From Paraburkholderia sp. Ac-20340 (GTDB lineage Bacteria > Pseudomonadota > Gammaproteobacteria > Burkholderiales > Burkholderiaceae): a DNA stretch of 64,000 bases. Shown piece after piece: positions 1 to 8,772 of the stretch. The notes under the pieces were generated by a model. The model saw only the letters and a list, made by a program, of their open reading frames with translations. It was not told where the DNA came from and did no database searches. The stretch's first letter is position 1, and every line of letters starts with the position of its first letter. The translations under genes and the position numbers were made by a program. The stretch is taken from NCBI RefSeq assembly GCF_017104965.1, contig NZ_JAAGPR010000003.1, forward strand, positions 1-64,000. Direction: 5' to 3'.

Positions 1-127
<127 letters not shown>

Positions 128-301
128 GACACAGCGGATCACGGTGCGGCCGTGCGGCTTCGGCGCGGCTGCGACTGGCGTTGATTGACGTAATGCGCGC
201 TCACGGGCGGCGCACGGCGCAGACGCAGTAGGGAGCAGCAGGCAGAGGCGAAGCCGGAGCCGTCGATCGGCGCTTCGGATAACGATAATGGAGTGTGGTT
301 T

Positions 302-1042
302 ATGTCACAGCGTATTGCGTATGTAACGGGCGGTATGGGCGGCATCGGAACGGCAATCTGCCAGCGCCTCGAAAAGCAGGGCTTCAAGGTTGTCGCGGGC
401 TGCGGCCCGAACTCGCCGCGCCGCGTGAAGTGGCTCGAAGAGCAGAAAGCGCTGGGCTTTAACTTCATCGCGTCGGAAGGCAATGTGGGCGACTGGGACT
501 CGACGGCCCAGGCCTTCGACAAGGTCAAATCGGAAGTAGGCGAAGTCGACGTGCTGGTCAACAACGCCGGCATCACGCGCGACGTGGTGTTCCGGAAGAT
601 GACGCGCGAAGACTGGACGGCGGTGATCGACACCAACCTCACAAGCCTCTTCAACGTCACCAAACAGGTGATCGACGGCATGGTCGAACGCGGTTTCGGC
701 CGGGTCATCAATATTTCGTCGGTGAATGGTCAGAAGGGCCAGTTCGGCCAGACCAACTACTCGACCGCCAAGGCCGGCATTCACGGCTTCACGATGGCGC
801 TCGCGCAGGAAGTCGCGACCAAGGGCGTGACGGTCAACACGGTGTCGCCGGGCTATATCGGCACGGACATGGTGAAATCGATCCGCCCCGACGTGCTCGA
901 AAAGATCGTCGCGACGATTCCGGTGCGCCGTCTGGGCGCGCCCGAAGAAATCGCCTCGATCGTTGCGTGGCTCGCTTCGGAAGAATCGGGCTTCGCGACC
1001 GGTGCAGACTTCTCGCTCAACGGCGGGTTGCACATGGGCTGA
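302..1042 (+). CDS. phaB: Acetoacetyl-CoA reductase (NADPH)
   Basis: A 246-residue short-chain dehydrogenase that reduces acetoacetyl-CoA to (R)-3-hydroxybutyryl-CoA in the cytosol, feeding PHA synthase. The Rossmann glycine motif TGGMGGIG lies at residues 9-16, the NNAG motif at 87-90, and the catalytic Ser140, Tyr153 and Lys157 (YxxxK) are all present. Length matches the family exactly. An in-frame ATG three codons upstream (293) would add MWF. The start at 302 is preferred because the protein then begins MSQRIAYVTGG as in homologues, with a GGAG element just upstream. It sits between phaA and phaR and is probably cotranscribed with phaA. Confidence 0.97.
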   Translation: MSQRIAYVTGGMGGIGTAICQRLEKQGFKVVAGCGPNSPRRVKWLEEQKALGFNFIASEGNVGDWDSTAQAFDKVKSEVGEVDVLVNNAGITRDVVFRKMTREDWTAVIDTNLTSLFNVTKQVIDGMVERGFGRVINISSVNGQKGQFGQTNYSTAKAGIHGFTMALAQEVATKGVTVNTVSPGYIGTDMVKSIRPDVLEKIVATIPVRRLGAPEEIASIVAWLASEESGFATGADFSLNGGLHMG

Positions 1043-1193
1043 TGCCCGCTGCCGCGCGTGTTGAAGGGCACGTGCGGCAACAGCGGGATCAAGGGCGGCG
1101 GCGGCCTGTTTGCACACCGGGGCAGGCCGCCGCCGGGGTAGACAACGCGCGATGGCATTGGCCTTCGCGCGTTGGCGCATACAAGGGCGACAC

Positions 1194-1805
1194 ATGACGA
1201 CTACAAAGAAAACCGCCGAACGACTGATCAAGAAGTATCCGAATCGTCGGCTGTACGACACGGAGACAAGCACCTACATCACGTTGACTGATGTGAAGCA
1301 ACTCGTGCTGGATCAGGAGGAGTTCAAGGTCATCGACGCGAAGTCCAACGAGGATCTGACGCGCAGCATCCTGCTGCAGATCATCCTTGAGGAAGAGGGC
1401 GGCGGTCTGCCGATGTTCTCGTCGTCGATGCTGTCGCAGATCATCCGTTTCTATGGACATGCGATGCAGGGCATGATGGGCACCTACTTGGAAAAGAACA
1501 TCCAGGCGTTCATCGACATCCAGAACAAGCTCGCGGATCAGTCGAAGGGCCTTTACGAAGGCAACGCGATGAACCCCGAGGTCTGGTCGCAGTTCATGAA
1601 CATGCAGGCGCCGATGATGCAGGGCATGATGACCAGCTACATCGAGCAGTCGAAGAACATGTTCGTGCAGATGCAGGAGCAGATGCAGAACCAGGCGAAG
1701 AACATGTTCAGCACCTTCCCGTTCAAGCCGGCTTCCCCGGTTTCGCCTGCGGCGCCCGCTCAAGGCGCGAAGGAAAATGCGAGCGACGAGGAAGAGAAGA
1801 AGTAA
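1194..1805 (+). CDS. phaR: Polyhydroxyalkanoate synthesis repressor
   Basis: A 203-residue PhaR. The family binds DNA upstream of phasin and phaR genes and is titrated onto nascent PHA granules, so that phasin is made only when polymer forms. The N-terminal PHB accumulation DNA-binding domain is obvious (residues about 10-70, with KKYPNRRLYD). It is followed by the second PHB_acc domain, a Met/Gln-rich segment (about 85-165) suited to granule contact, and an acidic tail ending DEEEKK. The frame is open further upstream, but the start at 1194 gives the family N-terminus MTTTKKTAERLIKKYPN. It lies 151 bases after phaB on the same strand. Confidence 0.96.
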   Translation: MTTTKKTAERLIKKYPNRRLYDTETSTYITLTDVKQLVLDQEEFKVIDAKSNEDLTRSILLQIILEEEGGGLPMFSSSMLSQIIRFYGHAMQGMMGTYLEKNIQAFIDIQNKLADQSKGLYEGNAMNPEVWSQFMNMQAPMMQGMMTSYIEQSKNMFVQMQEQMQNQAKNMFSTFPFKPASPVSPAAPAQGAKENASDEEEKK

Positions 1806-2139
1806 CGCGTAGCGAATGAAAGCGGCGAGGCGCGGCAGCCCACGCGCCGGTGGCCGCTTGTTTGTTTTTTGGGGTTAGCCGCGCTTTCCCTGTTTGATCT
1901 TGCCTCCGTCGGCATCGTGCCGGGGCATGCCTGGGCGTTCACGTCATTGCTCGTTTGCCGGGTGCATGCGGAGAAATGGCCCCAGATCGATTCCTCTTCC
2001 GACCCTCACGTCCAACGTCCGTTCAACGTCGTTAGCCAGCCACGCGGCCCCCCTCCATACGCCAAATGGGTAAAATGGCGGATTGGCCTGAATTCGCGCG
2101 GCGCAACGAACGCCTTGCACCCCACATCCGGACGTACAC
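1806..2139. other. Intergenic stretch between phaR and rimO
   Basis: This 334-base stretch holds the phaR terminator at its left end and, by position, the rimO promoter and leader at its right end. I see no ORF with coding character and no clear -35/-10 pair. Only a TAAAAT near 2070 resembles a -10 element. Confidence 0.5.
1820..1871 (+). terminator. Rho-independent terminator after phaR
   Basis: A GC-rich hairpin (outer arms AAGCGGC 1820-1826 and GCCGCTT 1853-1859, inner arms GGCGCG 1829-1834 and CGCGCC 1843-1848) is followed by GTTTGTTTTTT. It begins 15 bases past the phaR stop and plausibly ends the pha transcript. Confidence 0.7.
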
Positions 2140-3531
2140 GTGAAAAACCCTGTTGAATCAACGACCTCCCACAAACCTGCCCCGCGCGTCGGGATGGTTT
2201 CCCTCGGCTGCCCGAAGGCGCTAGTCGACTCCGAGCAGATCATTACCCAGCTGCGTGCGGAAGGTTATGAAATCTCGGGTTCGTACGACGGTGCGGATCT
2301 CGTGGTGGTCAACACCTGCGGCTTTATCGACGAAGCCGTGCAGGAAAGCCTCGACGCCATCGGCGAGGCGCTCAGCGAAAACGGCAAGGTGATCGTCACC
2401 GGCTGTCTGGGCAAGAAGGCGAGCGCCAGCGGCTCGAACCTGATCGAGGAAGTGCACCCGAAGGTGCTGGCCGTGACCGGCCCGCATGCCGTCGGCGAAG
2501 TGATGCAGGCGGTGCACAGCCATCTGCCCAAGCCGCACGATCCGTTCGTCGATCTCGTGCCGCCCGCGGGCATCAAGCTCACGCCGCGCCACTACGCGTA
2601 TCTGAAAATTTCCGAAGGCTGCAACCACCGCTGCACGTTCTGCATCATCCCGTCGATGCGCGGCGATCTGGTGTCGCGCCCGATCGCGGAAGTCATGCTC
2701 GAAGCGGAAAACCTCTTCAAGTCGGGCGTGAAGGAACTGCTGGTGATTTCGCAGGACACGAGCGCCTACGGCGTGGACGTGAAGTACCGCACCGGTTTCT
2801 GGAACGGCAAGCCGGTCAAGACGCGCATGACCGATCTGGTCGCCGCGCTGGGCGAGCTGGCAGCGCAATACGGCGCGTGGGTGCGTCTGCACTACGTCTA
2901 CCCGTACCCGAGCGTCGACGAAGTCATTCCGCTGATGGCCGAAGGTCCGTTCAAGGGGCACGTGCTGCCGTATCTCGACGTGCCGTTCCAGCACGCGCAC
3001 CCCGAAGTGCTCAAGCGCATGAAGCGCCCCGCGAACGCGGAAAAGGTCATGGAGCGTGTGAAGGCGTGGCGCGAAATGTGCCCGGATCTGACGATCCGCA
3101 GCACCTTTATCGCCGGTTTCCCGGGCGAGACCGAAGAGCAGTTCGAAACGCTGCTCGACTTTATCCGCGAAGCCGATCTGGATCGCGTGGGCTGCTTCGC
3201 CTACTCGCCGGTCGAGGGCGCGACGGCCAACGAACTCGACGGCGCGCTGCCGGACGAAGTGCGCGAGGCGCGCCGCGCGCGCTTCATGGAAGTGGCCGAA
3301 GAAGTGTCGGCGAAGCGCATGCAGCGCAAGGTCGGCAAGACGCTCAAGGTGCTGATCGACGAGATCAACCCGGACGGCGGCATTGGCCGTACCGCGGCCG
3401 ACGCGCCGGAAATCGACGGCGTGGTCTACGTTGCGCCGGCGACCAAGGCGTCGAAGCGCTACAAGGTGGGCGATTTCGTTTCGGTGAAGATCACCGGCGC
3501 GGACGGCCACGATCTGTGGGGCGAGGTCTGA
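2140..3531 (+). CDS. rimO: Ribosomal protein S12 methylthiotransferase
   Basis: A 463-residue radical-SAM methylthiotransferase that adds a beta-methylthio group to an aspartate of ribosomal protein S12. The N-terminal UPF0004 domain carries the three cysteines for the auxiliary 4Fe-4S cluster (Cys24, Cys60, Cys89). The radical-SAM CxxxCxxC motif is Cys161-Cys165-Cys168 within [12 protein letters not shown]-terminal TRAM domain follows (about 395-463). The start is a GTG at 2140. It lacks a strong Shine-Dalgarno, but [12 protein letters not shown] then falls where homologues have it. Ends five bases before the sugar-kinase start, so the two are likely cotranscribed. Confidence 0.96.
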   Translation: MKNPVESTTSHKPAPRVGMVSLGCPKALVDSEQIITQLRAEGYEISGSYDGADLVVVNTCGFIDEAVQESLDAIGEALSENGKVIVTGCLGKKASASGSNLIEEVHPKVLAVTGPHAVGEVMQAVHSHLPKPHDPFVDLVPPAGIKLTPRHYAYLKISEGCNHRCTFCIIPSMRGDLVSRPIAEVMLEAENLFKSGVKELLVISQDTSAYGVDVKYRTGFWNGKPVKTRMTDLVAALGELAAQYGAWVRLHYVYPYPSVDEVIPLMAEGPFKGHVLPYLDVPFQHAHPEVLKRMKRPANAEKVMERVKAWREMCPDLTIRSTFIAGFPGETEEQFETLLDFIREADLDRVGCFAYSPVEGATANELDGALPDEVREARRARFMEVAEEVSAKRMQRKVGKTLKVLIDEINPDGGIGRTAADAPEIDGVVYVAPATKASKRYKVGDFVSVKITGADGHDLWGEV

Positions 3532-3536
3532 GCGGT

Positions 3537-4481
3537 ATGACGGCTGCAACGCCCGCGGCTGCAATGCCCGACATCCTGGCCTACGGCGAGGCCATGGTCG
3601 AATTCAACCAGGCGGCGCCCGGCAAGCCCGACTACCTGCAGGGTTTCGGCGGCGATACGTCGAATTTCGCGATCGCCGCCGCGCGCCAGGGCGCGCGCAC
3701 GGGTTTTGTGTCGGCGCTCGGCGACGATCAGTTCGGGCGTCTGCTGCTCGATCTGTGGACGCGCGAAGGTGTCGATACTTCGCATGTGCGTGTGAGCGCT
3801 GAGGCGCCCACCGGCGTCTACTTCGTCTCGCACGGCCCAAGCGGGCACGCATTCGACTATCTGCGCAAAGGTTCGGCGGCGAGCCGTTACGCGCCGGGCG
3901 ATCTGCCGCTCGACGCGCTGGCTGCGGCGCGCGTGTTGCATCTCTCGGGTATCAGCGTGGCGATTGGCGATGCCGCCTGCGACGCGGCCTTCGCCGCGAT
4001 CGAGCATGCGCGCGCCAACGGCGTGCAGGTGAGTTTCGATACCAATCTGCGCTTGAAGCTTTGGCCGCTCGCGCGCGCTCGCGCCGTGATGACCGAAGTG
4101 CTGCGCCTGACCGATATCTGTCTGCCTAGCTGGGACGATGTGGCGGTGCTGACCGGTCTTGACGATCGCGATGCCATCGTCGATCGGCTGCTGACGCTGG
4201 GTGTGCGCGTCGTTGCGCTCAAGCTGGGCAAGGAAGGCGCGTACGTTGCCACGCCGGATGAGCGTCGGCTGGTGCCGGGTCGCGTCGTCGCGGCGGTCGA
4301 TGCGACGGGTGCGGGCGACTGTTTCGGCGGCGCGTTCGTCGCGCGTGTCGTGGCCGGCGACGATCCGTTCGCCGCGGCCCATTACGCCAACGCGGCGGCT
4401 GCGCTTTCGACGCTCGGTTATGGCGCCGTCGCGCCGATTCCGCATCGCGCGGATGTCGAGCACGCGCTGGCCTCGGCTTGA
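3537..4481 (+). CDS. kdgK: PfkB-family sugar kinase, probably 2-keto-3-deoxygluconate kinase
   Basis: A 314-residue ribokinase/PfkB-fold kinase. The N-terminal GEAMVEFNQ and the glycine-rich GGDTSNFAIA (about 39-48) form the substrate lid side. The PfkB signature DATGAGDCFGG near residue 260 contains the anion hole and catalytic Asp. The sequence style is that of KdgK, which phosphorylates 2-keto-3-deoxygluconate in hexuronate and Entner-Doudoroff catabolism. Substrate cannot be proven from sequence, and fructokinase is the main alternative. The start at 3537 follows the rimO stop by 5 bases, while MPDILAYGE at 3564 is a possible later start. No other sugar-catabolic gene is adjacent. Confidence 0.8.
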   Translation: MTAATPAAAMPDILAYGEAMVEFNQAAPGKPDYLQGFGGDTSNFAIAAARQGARTGFVSALGDDQFGRLLLDLWTREGVDTSHVRVSAEAPTGVYFVSHGPSGHAFDYLRKGSAASRYAPGDLPLDALAAARVLHLSGISVAIGDAACDAAFAAIEHARANGVQVSFDTNLRLKLWPLARARAVMTEVLRLTDICLPSWDDVAVLTGLDDRDAIVDRLLTLGVRVVALKLGKEGAYVATPDERRLVPGRVVAAVDATGAGDCFGGAFVARVVAGDDPFAAAHYANAAAALSTLGYGAVAPIPHRADVEHALASA

Positions 4482-4542
4482 TTGGCGTGATCGGCAATAT
4501 CGTCCGCGACTACTCCCAAGCAATCCCGTTCAGAGGAGTCTG

Positions 4543-5088
4543 ATGCAAGTTTCAATCTCGAAAGCCGCGCGCGGTTTGGCATGGTGCGCGGCGGTGGCGA
4601 TTGCGCTGCCGCTGGCCGCTTGCGCGGTCGGCGACAATCACGCAACGGACGCTGCGGCGAGCGCGCCCGTGCATTCGACGCTCAAGCCGAATCCCGAATT
4701 CTCGAAGTTGCCGCAGTACGTGGGCACGCTCGGCAAGCGTGCGATCCTGATGCGACTGGGCGCCAAGACCGATCCCGACGATCCGTCCGGCGTACACGGC
4801 GAGTATCAGTTCCGCGATACCGGCGAAGTGATCCTGATCGCCGGCGACCGCACGGGCCAGACGCTCGAAGCGGAAGAGTCGAACGACGGTACGCGCATCA
4901 CCGGCAACTGGGTCGGCACGTTCGCCGCCGACGGTTCGCTGTCGGGCGACCGTATGGAAGTGGACGATTCGCATCCCGTGCCGTTCGAGTTGAAGCCGCT
5001 CGCGGCAGGCGCTACACCTGCGCCCGCACCCGCTGCAAAGAGCGGCAATGCGGTAGGTGGCGTCGGCAATGTCGTGACCGGCGAGTGA
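4543..5088 (+). CDS. Putative lipoprotein of unknown function
   Basis: A 181-residue protein with a lipoprotein signal: a basic N-terminus, a hydrophobic stretch (residues 12-24) and a lipobox LAAC with Cys27 as the predicted lipidated residue. The mature part (about 50-150) has alternating short strands (GEYQFRDTGEVILIAG, GTRITGNWVGTF) that suggest a small beta-barrel or sandwich. It ends in an Ala/Pro-rich and Gly/Val-rich tail. A good AGAGGAG ribosome site precedes the ATG. It ends 12 bases before the convergent kfrA-like gene. I do not recognise a characterised homologue; periplasmic or outer-membrane location is inferred from the lipobox. Confidence 0.8.
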   Translation: MQVSISKAARGLAWCAAVAIALPLAACAVGDNHATDAAASAPVHSTLKPNPEFSKLPQYVGTLGKRAILMRLGAKTDPDDPSGVHGEYQFRDTGEVILIAGDRTGQTLEAEESNDGTRITGNWVGTFAADGSLSGDRMEVDDSHPVPFELKPLAAGATPAPAPAAKSGNAVGGVGNVVTGE

Positions 5089-5100
5089 CCGCTTAAGGCG

Positions 5101-6066
5101 TCATTCCGTTTCGGCTGGCCGCTCGCGCGTACTGCGCGGCACGGCCAGCGCCGCGCGCTTCAATTTCGCGCGCGAGCGATTGCGCATCGCGGCCAGCCGG
5201 TTTTCCAGCGCTTCGCGCTCGCGTTGCCATTCGCCGCGTTCCCGCATCGACGCTTCATTTGCCTGCTGCGCCTCGCGCAGCGCGTCGTCCTGACGCGTTT
5301 CGTGAGCGCGCGCCGCGCCCAGTTCTCCGAGCAGGGTTTCATTGCGTTGCTGAAGCGACGCGGCAAGCGTATCCGCACGCTTGCGCTCTTCGCGGGCCTC
5401 GCTGATCTGCTGCATCATGTGGCGCTGCACGCCTTCCATGCGCTGCGTCGCCTTGTCCAGTTCGGACTGAAAAGCCGCATCGCGCGCTTCCAGCGACACG
5501 CGCAACGCGCCGATCGCTTTTTCGTGTTCTTCCCGTTGTTCGCGCAGCCGCGTTTCGGCGTTATCGCGTTCGTGGTTGCGCTGGGTTTCCAGCGCATCGA
5601 CGCGATTTCGGGCGTCTTCTGCGCGCGCATTGGCCGCTTCGAGTTGCGGTTTTAGCACCGCGATCTGCTCGTTCAGCGCCGCCAGTTCCACTTCGCGCAG
5701 CTTCAGCGCTTCTTCGGCGGCCGCGCACGCTGCCAGCGCTTCGGCGGCGCGTGATTCCGACTGCGCGGTGGCGTGTTCCAGTTCGGCCACGCGCGCGTCA
5801 TAAACCTTTTCCCCATGCTCCACGGCGACGGCCCAGATGCCGAGCATCGCATCCGCGACCGCAGGCGGCAGTTGCGAGGCAAGGGCGTCGCTGCGCGTTT
5901 TTTCGTCTTTCCACTGCTTGAGTTCGTCGTTGATCGTCGTGCGGCTGCCCTGGCGGATTTCCGCGTAGATGAGGTCGACGGTAAGCTCATGCGGCCGTTT
6001 TCCTTCGGCGACGAGGCGAGACGCGGTTTCGCGGGTACGCAAACGGGTATCGCTGATACGTGACAT
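5101..6066 (-). CDS. KfrA-like DNA-binding coiled-coil protein
   Basis: A 321-residue protein. Residues about 1-110 match the style of the KfrA N-terminal DNA-binding domain (RISDTRLRTRETASRLVAEG, then GSRTTINDELKQWKDE). Residues about 115-295 are an almost uninterrupted, Ala/Glu/Arg-rich coiled coil, and the tail is basic (RSRAKLKRAA). KfrA proteins are plasmid-borne repressors that bind operator repeats, polymerise through the coiled coil and support plasmid stability. Here the gene is chromosomal and diverges from a tyrosine recombinase across AT-rich palindromes. A role in controlling that region, or in nucleoid/segregation functions, is inference. Convergent with the lipoprotein gene. 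Confidence 0.8.
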   Translation of the reverse strand: MSRISDTRLRTRETASRLVAEGKRPHELTVDLIYAEIRQGSRTTINDELKQWKDEKTRSDALASQLPPAVADAMLGIWAVAVEHGEKVYDARVAELEHATAQSESRAAEALAACAAAEEALKLREVELAALNEQIAVLKPQLEAANARAEDARNRVDALETQRNHERDNAETRLREQREEHEKAIGALRVSLEARDAAFQSELDKATQRMEGVQRHMMQQISEAREERKRADTLAASLQQRNETLLGELGAARAHETRQDDALREAQQANEASMRERGEWQREREALENRLAAMRNRSRAKLKRAALAVPRSTRERPAETE

Positions 6067-6108
6067 GGTTTTCTGGCAGGAGAAGAGGCGATAGTTTCAA
6101 ATTTTACT

Positions 6109-6134
6109 GTATATCATCATATAACGTTATATAC
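6109..6134. promoter_or_regulatory. AT-rich nested palindromes between kfrA-like gene and recombinase
   Basis: A perfect 14-bp palindrome ATATAACGTTATAT (6119-6132) is nested with a wider GTATAT (6109-6114) / ATATAC (6129-6134) pair. It lies in a short AT-rich island between two divergent GC-rich genes. It is a good candidate operator for the KfrA-like protein (autoregulation is typical of KfrA), but binding is inferred, not shown. Confidence 0.5.
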
Positions 6135-6142
6135 ATAATGGA

Positions 6143-6174
6143 TTGAGTTGGAAATTTACGATAACACCTATAAT
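6143..6174 (+). promoter_or_regulatory. Candidate promoter of the recombinase gene
   Basis: A consensus -10 TATAAT lies at 6169-6174, 55 bases before the recombinase ATG. Candidate -35 elements are TTGAGT (6143-6148, spacer 20) or TTGGAA (6148-6153, spacer 15); neither spacing is ideal. It lies next to the 6109-6134 palindromes, which could therefore repress it. Confidence 0.4.
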
Positions 6175-6228
6175 CGAAAGTAAAGCTACGATACGATTCA
6201 CTCAACGCCCGAAATCGCCTCCGAATCG

Positions 6229-7362
6229 ATGTCCGAAGACGCCATTGCCTTGCTTCCCGCTCTGCCGCCCGCGCTCGACGGCCGAAGCGGCACGAATCGC
6301 GCACGCGGCGGGGTAGCGCAGACCGCCGCGCGCACCGATATCGAAGCCGTGCGCCTCTGGCTGGCCGAATACGTCGATTCCCCGCACACCTTGCGCAGCT
6401 ATCGGAAAGAAGCGGTGCGCCTGATGCTGTGGGCCACGCGCGCGCTCGACAAACCGCTGTCCAGCCTCACACGCGAGGATTTCGTGCTCTACGAGCAATT
6501 CCTCGCCGCGCCGCAGGGCGATTGGGTCGATCCGGCGCGTCCGCGCAAAGGCCGCGAGCGCCGGCTGTTCGAAGGGCCGCTTTCGCCGCGCAGCCGCCGC
6601 CAGGCGATGGGTATCCTCGGCGGGCTGTTCAACTATCTGGTGGCGGCGGGTTATCTCGCCGGCAATCCGCTGGCCTTGCGCCGCGCCCGCGCACCGCAGG
6701 CACCGCGCAGCCGGCGCGTCGAACGCTATCTCGACCAGACGCTCTGGCAGCAGGTGCTCGACGGCGTCGACGCTTTCCCGCAAGACACGCCGCGCGAGCG
6801 TCAGCATTACGAGCGATGCCGCTGGCTCATGCGCTTCCTCTATCGCACGGCGTTACGCGCCAGCGAAGCCGCACAGGCGCGCGCGGGCGATTTCGAGCGT
6901 CGGCGTGGCCGCTGGTGGCTGCGTGTCGTGGGCAAGGGCGGCGTAGAGGGCGACGTGCCCGTGAGCGACGAACTGATGGCGGATTTCGCGCGCTATCGTG
7001 CTTTTCACGGTCTGCCGGAAGTCCCGTCGCCGGGAGAGTTGCGTCCGGCCGTGCTCGGCGTCGCGGGCGGCGATACCCACCCGCTGACATCCACGGCCGT
7101 GTATCTGATCGTGAAAACGGTGTTCCGGCGCATTGCCGATACCCTCGACGCTCGCGATCCCGCGAGCGCGGCCACGCTGCGCCGCGCCTCGACGCACTGG
7201 CTGCGCCACACCGCCGCGACGCATCAAGCCGATGCAGGCACGGACCTGCGCTATATCCAGAAGAATCTGCGTCACGCGTCGATCGAAACGACCGGCCTCT
7301 ACCTGCACGCCGACGACGACGCGCGCCACGCCCAGACCGTGGGCGACAAACCGGCCGCCTGA
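6229..7362 (+). CDS. Chromosomal tyrosine recombinase (phage integrase family)
   Basis: A 377-residue tyrosine recombinase with a full catalytic set: Arg210 (TALRASE), Lys236 (VGKGG), His323-x-x-Arg326 (HWLRHTAA), His349 (LRHAS) and nucleophile Tyr358 (TGLYLH). An N-terminal SAM-like core-binding domain spans about residues 36-155. It is not XerC/D-like at its N-terminus and carries an Arg-rich linker (RPRKGRERR). No tRNA, att repeat or other mobile gene is next to it, so it does not look like the integrase of a visible element. Diverges from the KfrA-like gene. A conserved chromosomal or degenerate-element recombinase are both possible. Confidence 0.9.
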   Translation: MSEDAIALLPALPPALDGRSGTNRARGGVAQTAARTDIEAVRLWLAEYVDSPHTLRSYRKEAVRLMLWATRALDKPLSSLTREDFVLYEQFLAAPQGDWVDPARPRKGRERRLFEGPLSPRSRRQAMGILGGLFNYLVAAGYLAGNPLALRRARAPQAPRSRRVERYLDQTLWQQVLDGVDAFPQDTPRERQHYERCRWLMRFLYRTALRASEAAQARAGDFERRRGRWWLRVVGKGGVEGDVPVSDELMADFARYRAFHGLPEVPSPGELRPAVLGVAGGDTHPLTSTAVYLIVKTVFRRIADTLDARDPASAATLRRASTHWLRHTAATHQADAGTDLRYIQKNLRHASIETTGLYLHADDDARHAQTVGDKPAA

Positions 7363-7504
7363 TCCGGATCAAGCCCAGGCACGATCCATTACGGATCATC
7401 CCCAGCGGCGCCGGTGTTAATCTTCGGCATGCGGCGCGGGAGTGGTTCAGCAGGACCCGTCCGCGCCATGTCACCCTCCGCGCCTTAACCGCCAGCACTC
7501 CGTT

Positions 7505-8689
7505 ATGAAGAAATCCGACACCCATCGCGCCTTGCAGACGCGCATCGTCAATCCGCAGGACGACATCACGCCCGGCTTCGAATCGTTCGCCGCGCCCGTC
7601 ACGCGCGCCTCGACCGTCGTGTTCCCGGACCTCGCGACCGTGCGCGGCCTCGACTGGAAAAACGACGCGCAATGGCGCTACGGCCTGCACGCGACGCCCA
7701 CCTCGACGATGCTGATGCAACGTCTTGCCGAGATCGAAGGCGGCGAGCAGGCGCTGCTGCAACCGTCGGGCCTCTCGTCGATCTCGAACGTGTATTTCGG
7801 TCTCCTGAAAGCCGGCGACGATGTGCTGATTCCCGACAATGTCTATTCGCCGAACCGCGATCTGGGCGACTGGCTCGCACGCGACTTCGGTTTGACGGCG
7901 CGCTATTACGATCCGATGATCGGCGCGGGTATCGAAGCGCTGATCCGCCCGGAAACGAAGCTGATCTGGCTGGAAGCGCCCGGCTCGGTGACGATGGAAG
8001 TGCCCGATGTGCCCGCAATCACGGCCGTCGCGCGCAAACATAACGTGATCACTGCCATCGACAATACGTGGTCCGCGGGCCTCGCGTTCAAGCCCTTCGA
8101 TCATGGCGTCGATATCTCCGTGCAGGCGCTCACGAAGTATCAATCGGGCGGCAGCGACGTGCTGATGGGCGCGACCATCACGCGCGATCGCGATCTCTAT
8201 CTGAAGCTCAAACTGGCGCGCATGCGTACGGGGATCGGCGTGTCGTCGGATGACTGCTCGCTTGTGCTGCGCGGTCTGCCGAGCATGAAAGTGCGTTTCG
8301 ACGCGCATGACCGCACGGCGCTCTCGCTCGCGCAATGGCTCAAAACGCGTAGTGAAATCGTGGCGATGCTGCATCCCGCCTTCGAAGATTGCCCCGGCCA
8401 CGAATTCTACAAACGCGACTTCACGGGCGCGGGCGGGCTGTTTTCGGTGATCTTCGATGAGCGCTACAGCGCTGCGCAGATCGACACGTTCTGCGAATCG
8501 CTCGACCTGTTCGCGCTGGGCTGGAGCTGGGGCGGCGCGCGCAGCCTTGCGATGCCGTACGACATCGCGTCGATGCGCACGGCCGCGCAATGGCCGCATC
8601 GCGGCACGCTGGTGCGTTTCTACATCGGCCTGGAAGACGAAGCCGATCTGCGCGCCGACATCGAGCGCGCACTCGCTACGCTCGCGTAA
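7505..8689 (+). CDS. metC: Cystathionine beta-lyase
   Basis: A 394-residue Cys/Met-metabolism PLP enzyme that cleaves cystathionine to homocysteine, pyruvate and ammonia in methionine synthesis. The PLP lysine is Lys211 in ALTKYQSGGSDV. The phosphate and pyridine contacts sit in QPSGLSSISNV (about 86-96) and DNTWSAG (186-192). PVTRASTVVF near the N-terminus is typical of MetC rather than MetB/MetZ. The start at 7505 is chosen because upstream codons lack homology and the protein then starts MKKSDTHRALQTRIV. A strong bidirectional terminator follows, separating it from convergent serB. Confidence 0.93.
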   Translation: MKKSDTHRALQTRIVNPQDDITPGFESFAAPVTRASTVVFPDLATVRGLDWKNDAQWRYGLHATPTSTMLMQRLAEIEGGEQALLQPSGLSSISNVYFGLLKAGDDVLIPDNVYSPNRDLGDWLARDFGLTARYYDPMIGAGIEALIRPETKLIWLEAPGSVTMEVPDVPAITAVARKHNVITAIDNTWSAGLAFKPFDHGVDISVQALTKYQSGGSDVLMGATITRDRDLYLKLKLARMRTGIGVSSDDCSLVLRGLPSMKVRFDAHDRTALSLAQWLKTRSEIVAMLHPAFEDCPGHEFYKRDFTGAGGLFSVIFDERYSAAQIDTFCESLDLFALGWSWGGARSLAMPYDIASMRTAAQWPHRGTLVRFYIGLEDEADLRADIERALATLA

Positions 8690-8710
8690 AAGCCCGCGCA
8701 TAAAAGCAAA

Positions 8711-8755
8711 CGGCCGCGCCTGTCTTCTGGGACAGGCGCGGCCGTGCTAGTTTTT
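8711..8755. terminator. Bidirectional terminator between metC and serB
   Basis: A perfect 14-bp stem (arms 8711-8724 and 8731-8744) with a 6-base loop TTCTGG, followed on the + strand by TGCTAGTTTTT. On the minus strand the stem is followed by TTTGCTTTT. It serves both convergent genes. Confidence 0.85.
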
Positions 8756-8772
8756 GCGGCTGGCTTTGTCGA

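Noticed and set aside
7363..7504. A SAM-sensing riboswitch before metC
   Set aside because: I looked for conserved SAM-II or SAM-I elements in the 142-base leader and found no convincing paired structure.
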